From: CBDDDW01 sp965226805
Lineage (GTDB): Bacteria > Chloroflexota > Dehalococcoidia > Lucifugimonadales > JAGWBF01
Direction: 5' to 3'
NCBI GenBank assembly: GCA_965226805.1
Contig: CBDDDW010000009.1
Coordinates: 1-10,610, forward strand
Length of the DNA stretch: 10,610 nt
Part shown: piece by piece, positions 5,425-10,610 of the stretch
Position numbering within the stretch: position 1 is the stretch's first letter
Layout of the letters: each line of letters starts with the position of its first letter
The notes under the pieces: model-generated
Told to the model about the DNA's origin: nothing
Database searches by the model: none
Seen by the model: only the letters and a program-made list of their open reading frames with translations
Made by a program: the position numbers and the translations under genes

Positions 5425-6636
5425 ATGTCGCAAGTAGCTCCCGGATGGTTGTCTGGATATGCGCGTGTGGTCCTGTTGGTGGTCGTCGCGCTGAACCTGG
5501 CGCAGATACTGCCCCGCAACGCGTATGGGCTTGTGCTGCCCCCCATGAGGGAGGGGCTGGGGCTGACCTATTCGCAGGGTGGAGCGCTGATGACAGCCAC
5601 GGCGTTCACCAACATGGCAGCGTTTCTGGTCTTCGGGATTCTGGTGGCACGCCATGGGAGCCGTTACATCGCGGCTGCGATGGGTCTTCTCTCAGGGGTG
5701 GCCATCATCCTGATGGGTGCCTCGCCCAATTTCCTCATCGCCCTTTTGATGAGTGGGATATCCGGTTTCGCAGCGGGAGGAAGCATTGTGTCGTCGGTGG
5801 CCCTGCTCAGTGTCTGGTTCGAGTCACGGCACAGAGGCGCCGCGGCGGGTCTGGCCGTGGCGGGCGGTGGGTTCGGTTTTCTGATCATGGGCGTGGCCGC
5901 TCCATGGTTAACAGGGCGTTTCCCAGAGAATGGCTGGCGGTACAGTTGGTACTTTGTGGGGGCAATACAGATGGCAACGGGGCTCCTGGCTCTGGCGCTC
6001 ATCAGAGACCGGCCCAGGGATGCCCTCGCACCGACACGAGGATGGGCCGAGGGGTTGATCGTAGCCTCCAAGAATCCCATCGTCTGGCTGATGGCTTTCT
6101 TGGCCTTCTTATCGACTTGGTGCAATTCAAGTTATACAACTTTCTTTGGCGTCTATCTCGAGGAGCAAGGGGTCGACCTGGTGGTTAGCGGCCGCCTCTG
6201 GATGTTGTTGGGTGTCTTTGGAATCGCGTCCAGCATATTCTGGGGGAGTATGTCCGATCGTTTCGGCCGGCGGAGCGCGTTCTTCTTTTCAGCCCTGGTC
6301 TTGGGGGTCGGCTGTGTACTCTTCTGGTTGATTCCTGTGATGGCCGGGTTCCTCGCGTCGGCCATACTCGTTGGAGCGAGCCTCCGCGCCGCCTACACGA
6401 TTACCGCCGCTGCTGCCGGCGATTACGTGCCACCCGAATACGCGGCCGCGAGCTTCGGGCTCATAGGTATGGGGGCTGGACTCGGGGGCTCAGTCGGCCC
6501 ACTCCTCGCGGGCTATCTCGCCGACGTAACAGGTGACTTGGGGCTCATTTTCGCCATGGCGGCAGCGGTAGCCTCGGTGGTCGCGGTCAGCTCGACGTTG
6601 CTACACCGACCCAAACTGGTGTCCTCTAGCCCTTAA
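5425..6636 (+). CDS. MFS transporter (403 aa)
   Basis: A polytopic inner-membrane carrier of the major facilitator superfamily, about twelve hydrophobic helices in two halves. The first helix is near residues 14-29 and the second follows LPPMREGLGLTYSQG, the usual loop and helix-2 start of this superfamily. A central loop with RDRPRD is near 194-199. The motif-A loop GSMSDRFGRR at 274-283 lies between helices 8 and 9; the equivalent loop in the N-half is degenerate (VARHGSR at 74-80). Substrate cannot be told; uptake or export of a small organic compound is likely. I start it at ATG 5425 because the frame upstream (from 5272) is not hydrophobic, lacks family features and contains a TATAAT; GGAGG precedes 5425 with a long spacing. 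The stop overlaps the stop of the convergent SDR gene by two bases. Confidence 0.88.
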   Translation: MSQVAPGWLSGYARVVLLVVVALNLAQILPRNAYGLVLPPMREGLGLTYSQGGALMTATAFTNMAAFLVFGILVARHGSRYIAAAMGLLSGVAIILMGASPNFLIALLMSGISGFAAGGSIVSSVALLSVWFESRHRGAAAGLAVAGGGFGFLIMGVAAPWLTGRFPENGWRYSWYFVGAIQMATGLLALALIRDRPRDALAPTRGWAEGLIVASKNPIVWLMAFLAFLSTWCNSSYTTFFGVYLEEQGVDLVVSGRLWMLLGVFGIASSIFWGSMSDRFGRRSAFFFSALVLGVGCVLFWLIPVMAGFLASAILVGASLRAAYTITAAAAGDYVPPEYAAASFGLIGMGAGLGGSVGPLLAGYLADVTGDLGLIFAMAAAVASVVAVSSTLLHRPKLVSSSP

Positions 6637-7493
6637 ATATCGGCGGGCAGACCAGTGAGCTGACAACTCACCTGCCATAACTGCTGTGCTATCGCGGGAT
6701 CGCGTGACCGATGTGAAGACTTGGCCGGTTTCTTATTTATGAAATACACCCCGGTAACGCCCTCTACTTCGGGGGAGCACGCCAGGTAAACGGCGGTCTC
6801 GGCCCCTCTGTTGGTTGACTTCATGAGGGGTTTCAGCAAGTTGAGATAGACTCCAACCGGCCCCGTGACGCCCTTGAATAGACTGGTCCCGACGGTGCCC
6901 GGGTGAAGGCAGTTGACCGTGACCCCGGCGCCCTCCAGCCTTCGAGCAAGCTCGTATGTGAAGAGGATATTAGCCAACTTGGATTGGCTATATGCCTTGT
7001 AGCCCCCGTATCCCTTTTCAAGTTGGAGCTCGTCGAATTTCATGGTCCCAAACCTGTGAGCGCTTGATGAGACGTTGACGATCCTGGAGGGCGCGCTTGC
7101 CTTGAGGATGTCGATCAGTAAGAGGGTAAGTAGAAAATATCCAAGGTGGTTTACCGCGAAGGTAGTCTCTAGTCCGTCCTCGGTCGTTGTCCGCCTGCTT
7201 AACAGTCGGCCGGCGTTGTTCAACAGCACGTGCAGTCCATCGTACTTTTCGCGGAACCGGTCAGCCAGATGTTTGATGGCCGACTGGGACGAAAGGTCCG
7301 CGAGCATGAGGTCGATCGAGTCGCTATTACTCTGGGCCGCCAGGTCCAATCGCGCAGCTTCACCCCTATCCCGGTCCTGGGAGACCATGACGACAGTTGC
7401 GCCTTTGCTAGCCAATTCCAAGGCCGCCGTCCGGCCTATGCCCGAGCTGGCGCCTGTTACTAGGCAGACCCTACCTTTCATGGTGGTGCTCAT
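6633..7493 (-). CDS. Short-chain dehydrogenase, retinol-dehydrogenase-like (286 aa)
   Basis: A classical SDR oxidoreductase, NAD(P)-dependent, cytoplasmic. The Rossmann glycine motif TGASSGIG is at 13-20, NNAG at 92-95, and the catalytic tetrad is N115 (AVNHLG), S143 (VNVSSSAH), Y168 and K172 (YSQSK). The HPG motif at 197-199 follows strand 6. The VNHLGYFLLT segment and the length resemble the RDH11-13/light-dependent-reductase-like branch often annotated as retinol dehydrogenase; the true substrate is unknown. ATG 7493 is used, with weak Shine-Dalgarno support (CCGGAAT); an ATG four codons in (MKGRV) is an alternative. It lies 87 bp downstream of the ABC ATPase gene on the same strand with no clear promoter between, so co-transcription is possible. 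It converges on the MFS gene with overlapping stop codons. Confidence 0.92.
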   Translation of the reverse strand: MSTTMKGRVCLVTGASSGIGRTAALELASKGATVVMVSQDRDRGEAARLDLAAQSNSDSIDLMLADLSSQSAIKHLADRFREKYDGLHVLLNNAGRLLSRRTTTEDGLETTFAVNHLGYFLLTLLLIDILKASAPSRIVNVSSSAHRFGTMKFDELQLEKGYGGYKAYSQSKLANILFTYELARRLEGAGVTVNCLHPGTVGTSLFKGVTGPVGVYLNLLKPLMKSTNRGAETAVYLACSPEVEGVTGVYFINKKPAKSSHRSRDPAIAQQLWQVSCQLTGLPADI

Positions 7494-7580
7494 TTTCGTG
7501 GGATTCCGGAGAGGTGGGCTATGGTCACTCTGTTACTTGGAGGCTGAATAAGGGAAGGTCTGGAAGATATCCAGCTTGAA

Positions 7581-8678
7581 CTAGGGCAGCATGGACCTTT
7601 TGGTCTCAGGGTCGAAGGCATGTAGATGGCTCATATTCAGCACCAGGGCCGCTTCGTGTCCTGGCCGGGCTGAAGTCCTGGGGTCCACTCGCGCTAGGAA
7701 GCTGTGGTCCCCGTTTAAAACGTGGAGGAATGTCTCGCTGCCGACTGGCTCTATGACATCCACCTTGGCCTCTATGGGTGACGCCATAATTCCTTGAGGA
7801 TGATACTCCTTGTCATGGATATTTTCCGGCCGGACGCCTAACACCAGGCGCTTTCCCAGGAACGGCTCCAGCTGCTGGGCCTTCGAGTCTGGCACCAGGG
7901 CCTGAAAGCTGCCGGCGTCAACGTACATTTCTTCTACAGTGCCGGTGAGCTTTACGTCGAAAAAGTTCATGCCCGAGCTACCGGTGAATCCGGCCACGAA
8001 CACGTTGTCCGGTCTAGAATATAACTCTTGGGGAGCGCCGATTTGCTGTACTGTCCCTTCACTCATCACTGCCATGCGGGTTGCCATGGACATCGCCTCC
8101 ACATGGTCTTGTGTGGCATATATGAAGGTCGCGCTCAATCTCCGGTGGAGCCTGATCATCTCCGCACGGGTCTGTACCCGTAGCTTGGCGTCCAGGTTAG
8201 AAAGGGGTTCATCAAACAGGAACACCGCCGGCTTACCCACGATGGCCTTGCCAAGGACCACTCTCAAGGCCTGCCCCCGGGAGACCTGATCAGGTTTGAG
8301 GTCAAGCAGGTCCTCAATACCGAGGATCTGGGCTGCCTCTATCACCCTGCGTCGCCCTTCTGCTGTTGATGCCTTTCTTAAGCCCTGAGCAACGTTGTCA
8401 TAAAGCGACTTGCGGGGGAGCAAGGTATAGGACTCGAACACCGTGGCGATGTCGCGGTCCTTGGACGCGACTTTGTTTACCAGGGCCTCGCCGATAACGA
8501 TGTTGCCCTCGGAGATATTCTCCATGCCCGAGAGCAAACGAAGTGCCGTCGACTTCCCACATCCTGGAGGCCCCACCAGCACCAAGAATTCCTGGTTTCG
8601 GACTTCCATGTGGAAGTCGTTCAGCGCGACGACGCCACCGAACTTCTTCGTCACGTGGTCGAAGACCACCTGGGCCAT
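7581..8678 (-). CDS. MalK/UgpC-type ABC transporter ATPase with altered motifs (365 aa)
   Basis: An ATP-binding subunit of the family that powers sugar and glycerol-phosphate importers (MalK/UgpC/MsmK). Walker A is GPPGCGKST at 36-44, Walker B is VFLFDEP at 152-158, the D-loop is SNLD at 160-163, and a C-terminal TOBE-like regulatory domain runs from about 235 (VRPEN at 282-286). Length is normal. Three motifs deviate together. The Q-loop reads VFESY (E82 where Gln is expected), the signature is VSRGQ (132-136; family LSGGQ), and the switch reads ATQDHVEAM (Q190 where His is expected, with His two places on). ATP hydrolysis is therefore doubtful. ATG 8678 follows AAGGAGAT at good spacing; the 29 codons upstream are non-coding leader. 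No permease or solute-binding gene lies in the window. Confidence 0.9.
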   Translation of the reverse strand: MAQVVFDHVTKKFGGVVALNDFHMEVRNQEFLVLVGPPGCGKSTALRLLSGMENISEGNIVIGEALVNKVASKDRDIATVFESYTLLPRKSLYDNVAQGLRKASTAEGRRRVIEAAQILGIEDLLDLKPDQVSRGQALRVVLGKAIVGKPAVFLFDEPLSNLDAKLRVQTRAEMIRLHRRLSATFIYATQDHVEAMSMATRMAVMSEGTVQQIGAPQELYSRPDNVFVAGFTGSSGMNFFDVKLTGTVEEMYVDAGSFQALVPDSKAQQLEPFLGKRLVLGVRPENIHDKEYHPQGIMASPIEAKVDVIEPVGSETFLHVLNGDHSFLARVDPRTSARPGHEAALVLNMSHLHAFDPETKRSMLP

Positions 8679-8711
8679 AGCTATCTCCTTGACCTTTGAC
8701 CTATAACTGCC

Positions 8712-8740
8712 AGGATACCCTGGACGAAAACCGCTGTAAA
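8712..8740 (-). promoter_or_regulatory. Probable promoter of the ABC ATPase gene
   Basis: On the minus strand TTTACA (8740-8735) and TATCCT (8717-8712) are separated by 17 bp. The predicted start near 8705 is about 27 bases before the ATG at 8678, with AAGGAGAT between. It probably also serves the SDR gene downstream. Confidence 0.5.
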
Positions 8741-8808
8741 GGGAAGGTTGCGCCCACGGTGGCAATAGCTCTGGAAGGAGGCCCTTTCATGCCTGAGACT
8801 TCCAGTGG

Positions 8809-8837
8809 TTGACGGAGTAACATACCCTTCTTATCAT
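8809..8837 (+). promoter_or_regulatory. Promoter of the tfoX-like operon
   Basis: TTGACG (8809-8814), 17 bp, TATCAT (8832-8837). The predicted start is near 8844, before the Shine-Dalgarno GAGGAG at 8889-8894. The block 8791-8841 is about three-quarters identical to 10140-10190 in front of the yifB gene. Confidence 0.7.
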
Positions 8838-8901
8838 TACCTCTGGGCCGCATCAAGGGCAGGAGTTGCCACGTACCATCGAATAAGTGAGGAGTACCCA
8901 C

Positions 8902-9270
8902 ATGGCCTACAACGAGCATTTGGCCAACCGAGTAAGAGAGGCGCTCACCGATCGCAAGGGAGTCACAGAGAAGAAAATGTTTGGCGGCCTTTCTTTCATG
9001 TTGGGCGGCTACATGTGCTGCGGCATCCTGAAAGACGATCTCGTCGTGCGTGTGGGTCCAGTCAACCACGAGAAGGCCTTAGCCAACCAGCATGCAAGAC
9101 CTATGGACTTCACCGGACGCTCTATGAAGGGTATGGTCTATGTAGGCCCTGGGGGCTACGCGACGGAGGAAGGTCTGAAGCACTGGTTGGACCAGGGGCT
9201 GAGCTTCGCCCTCTCACTGCCTCCGAAGACATCAAGGCCAACACGGAAATCTCGCCCGGTGGCTGGGTAA
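8902..9270 (+). CDS. TfoX N-terminal-domain protein (122 aa)
   Basis: A small single-domain protein of the TfoX_N family. MFGGLSFMLGGYMCCGI (26-42) is the family hallmark (MFGG...F...G), followed by KDDLVVRVG, then PMDFTGRSMKGMVYVGP (67-83) and a C-terminal helix LKHWLDQGLSFALSLPPK. In gamma-proteobacteria the full TfoX/Sxy protein is a competence regulator acting with CRP; stand-alone N-domain proteins elsewhere have no proven role. ATG 8902 is chosen because GAGGAG (8889-8894) lies seven bases upstream and the N-terminus MAYNEHLANRVRE fits the family. The VOC gene starts 12 bases after its stop, so the two form a probable operon. The last 15 residues are basic and Pro-rich. Function here is unknown. 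Confidence 0.88.
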   Translation: MAYNEHLANRVREALTDRKGVTEKKMFGGLSFMLGGYMCCGILKDDLVVRVGPVNHEKALANQHARPMDFTGRSMKGMVYVGPGGYATEEGLKHWLDQGLSFALSLPPKTSRPTRKSRPVAG

Positions 9271-9282
9271 AGGGACCAAGCA

Positions 9283-10110
9283 GTGGCTGCCCCCAGTTTC
9301 AAGATGAATTTTCTTGGCGTTTCTGTCTGTGCCTTCCCCTCTGCTTATCTCTACTACACAGATGTGCTTGGAGTCAGGTCGGCGCCTTCCGACCACCAGG
9401 AAGATAACTGGGCCATGTTGGGAAGGACGTGGGACGAGAGTCTAGCCCTGGAGGACCCGGGAATGATGTGGGAGATGTTTGGCAACGCGCCAACCCCTCC
9501 GGATAGCCGGGCCTGGGGTCGAGGGCAGGCTATTCGCCCTGGGATACAGGTGGAGTCGGTTGAAAAAACGGTAGCCGAACTACGAGATAGGAACGTTGGG
9601 TTCGAGGGGGATATCCAGCAGCGAGAATGGGGCGAGTCCATTGAATTGATAGGTGCGGAGGGTACCCGCTGGACCATTGGGAATGCTCTTGAATTTCCAT
9701 ACGGCGAAGGGGTGCGGATCCCTCACATCGGATGGGTGGAGATCAAGGCCGTTGACCTGGACGCACAAGTGGCCTTCTATCGGGACATTATGGGGCTGGT
9801 GACGGTCTTTCACACACGCGAAGAAGCGATGCTCAAGCAGGGTGAAGGAGAGCCGCTGATACTTATCAGGCCGGGCGGAGAGAAGACCAGCACCGACCTG
9901 TCCAGACCCGGCCCTCCACTAAGGCAGCATCCGGTCTGGATCAGCTTCATGACCTCCGATCCGGATGGCGTCGCCGCATGGTTCGAACAGAACAACGTGC
10001 CCGCTTTGAGACCGCTGACCAGCCACCCCGACTGGGGAGGAGTTGACATGCTCATCGCCGATGTTGATGGCAACCCTATTCAGGCGGTCCAATACGACTT
10101 TATAGGTTAG
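9283..10110 (+). CDS. Two-domain VOC (glyoxalase/dioxygenase fold) protein (275 aa)
   Basis: Two vicinal-oxygen-chelate domains in tandem. Domain 1, about residues 8-135, runs from FLGVSVCAFPSAYLYYTDVLG through ELIGAEGTRWTI. Domain 2, about 147-272, runs from PHIGWVEIKAVDLDAQVAFYRDIMG through IADVDGNPIQAVQYD. The pattern 'FYRDIMGL ... D.DGN.I...' is the standard VOC signature. In two-domain members, metal ligands come from both halves; H148 and a late E/Q position (Q267/Q270) are candidates but I cannot assign them firmly. Reactions in the family include glyoxalase, extradiol dioxygenase and antibiotic resistance, so substrate is open. The start is GTG 9283, seven bases after AAAGGGA; ATG 9304 is possible. 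The close spacing to the TfoX-domain gene implies co-transcription. Confidence 0.85.
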   Translation: MAAPSFKMNFLGVSVCAFPSAYLYYTDVLGVRSAPSDHQEDNWAMLGRTWDESLALEDPGMMWEMFGNAPTPPDSRAWGRGQAIRPGIQVESVEKTVAELRDRNVGFEGDIQQREWGESIELIGAEGTRWTIGNALEFPYGEGVRIPHIGWVEIKAVDLDAQVAFYRDIMGLVTVFHTREEAMLKQGEGEPLILIRPGGEKTSTDLSRPGPPLRQHPVWISFMTSDPDGVAAWFEQNNVPALRPLTSHPDWGGVDMLIADVDGNPIQAVQYDFIG

Positions 10111-10157
10111 GTCGCGTTCTCGAAGACCACCCGCCCCTTGGCTGAGACTCCCTGTAG

Positions 10158-10186
10158 TTGACGGGGTATCACGCTGTTCTTATCAT
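10158..10186 (+). promoter_or_regulatory. Promoter of the yifB/comM gene
   Basis: TTGACG (10158-10163), 17 bp, TATCAT (10181-10186). The predicted start is near 10193, just before AAGGAG (10200-10205). Its sequence and geometry match the promoter at 8809-8837. Confidence 0.7.
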
Positions 10187-10212
10187 AGCCGTGGGCCTCA
10201 AGGAGTATATGC

Positions 10213-10610
10213 ATGCTTGCGAAAGTGAGAACATGCGCCGTCGTAGGGCTGGATGGTTACGTGGTGGAAGTGGAGGTGGACATCTCGCCAGGGTTGCCTT
10301 CTTTTACCATCGTGGGGCTGCCCGATACGGCTGTTCAGGAAGCCAGGGAAAGGGTTCGGGCGGCCGGCCGCAACTCCGGCTGCGACTTCCCGCTCCGTAG
10401 GATCACAGTCAATCTTTGCGCCAGCGGACATCAGGAAGGCAGGTCCCTCCTACGATTTGCCCATCGCCATCGGGATGATCGTCAGTTCGGGTCAACTACC
10501 GGAGTTATCGAGTTCGGCGCTTCTCCTGGGCGAGCTGTCCCTGGACGGAGGACTGCGCCACACCAGCGGTATGCTGCCCATGGTCTCCGTAGCGCACGAC
10601 CAGGGGTTCA
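10213..10610 (+). CDS. yifB: YifB/ComM-family Mg-chelatase-like AAA protein, 5' part, apparent frameshift
   Basis: The N-terminal ChlI-like domain of the YifB/ComM family. ATG 10213 follows AAGGAG by seven bases. The first 68 codons read MLAKVRTCAVVGLDGY, VEVDISPGLPSFTIVGLPD, VRAAGRNSG and RRITVNL, a textbook start for the family. At CTTTGCG (10414-10420) the frame breaks: deleting one T restores APADIRKAGPSYDLPIAIGM, then LLLGELSLDGGLRHTSGMLP and VSVAHDQGF to the window end. The product in sequenced relatives is about 500 residues with an AAA+ ATPase core; ComM of competent bacteria is a helicase aiding branch migration during transformation. The extra T in a T run may be a sequencing error; if real, this is a pseudogene. 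The rest lies outside the window. Confidence 0.88.
   Translation, partial: MLAKVRTCAVVGLDGYVVEVEVDISPGLPSFTIVGLPDTAVQEARERVRAAGRNSGCDFPLRRITVNLCASGHQEGRSLLRFAHRHRDDRQFGSTTGVIEFGASPGRAVPGRRTAPHQRYAAHGLRSARPGV

Noticed and set aside
7560..7574. Small hairpin CTGGA-loop-TCCAG just after the ABC ATPase stop (minus strand)
   Set aside because: Only 5 bp and no T-run follows, so too weak to call a terminator.
8679..8765. 29-codon upstream extension of the ABC ATPase
   Set aside because: It covers the probable promoter (8740-8712) and lacks family similarity, whereas ATG 8678 has AAGGAGAT at proper spacing.
8701..9069. Minus-strand frame of 122 codons opposite the TfoX-domain gene
   Set aside because: Antisense to a clear TfoX_N gene and spanning two divergent promoters; no recognisable features.
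1..10610. CRISPR array, phage genes, toxin-antitoxin pair or biosynthetic cluster
   Set aside because: No regularly spaced repeats, no phage structural genes and no small paired frames with family motifs were seen.

Overview
This is an accessory-looking stretch of a GC-rich bacterial chromosome (roughly 57-60 % G+C by eye). Genes are closely packed on both strands, promoters are sigma-70-like (TTGACG-17-TATCAT), and Shine-Dalgarno sites are clear. No gene fixes the taxon. The mix of cadherin-repeat surface protein, TfoX-domain protein, two-domain VOC protein, YifB/ComM homologue, MalK/UgpC-type ATPase and several insertion sequences would fit a Chloroflexota (SAR202/Dehalococcoidia-like) genome, but that is a low-confidence guess.

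Layout. Positions 1-892 carry, on the minus strand, three cadherin-like repeats of a large surface protein. Its upstream end is cut by a complete IS3-family element (893-2437; orfA, orfB and a probable -1 frameshift site). Positions 2438-2866 hold a short orphan plus-strand reading frame of possible Ig-like character. An inverted, decayed fragment of a second IS3-type orfB follows at about 2837-2953. An IS1380-family element (3171-4886) has perfect 18-bp ends and a CTTAG 5-bp target duplication. Its transposase is frameshifted and its leader can fold over the ribosome-binding site. A tRNA-Gln(TTG) gene (minus strand) with its own promoter and a probable terminator lies next to it.

The right half is a more ordinary gene block: an MFS transporter (plus) converging on an SDR oxidoreductase (minus), which lies downstream of an orphan MalK-type ABC ATPase (minus). 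Divergent from the ATPase is a probable two-gene operon of a TfoX N-terminal-domain protein and a two-domain VOC protein, and then the start of a yifB/comM gene with an apparent one-base frameshift that runs off the window.

The most interesting points are these. (1) The ABC ATPase has non-consensus residues in the Q-loop, signature motif and H-loop together. (2) A roughly 50-bp promoter block is shared by the tfoX-like operon and the yifB/comM gene, both from families linked elsewhere to natural transformation. (3) The IS1380 leader forms a three-part hairpin that could block read-through expression of the transposase. (4) The IS3 neighbourhood (lost target duplication, inverted relic, mismatched flanks) looks rearranged. 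I did not find a clear new multi-gene system; the window is mostly mobile-element debris plus common metabolic and transport genes.
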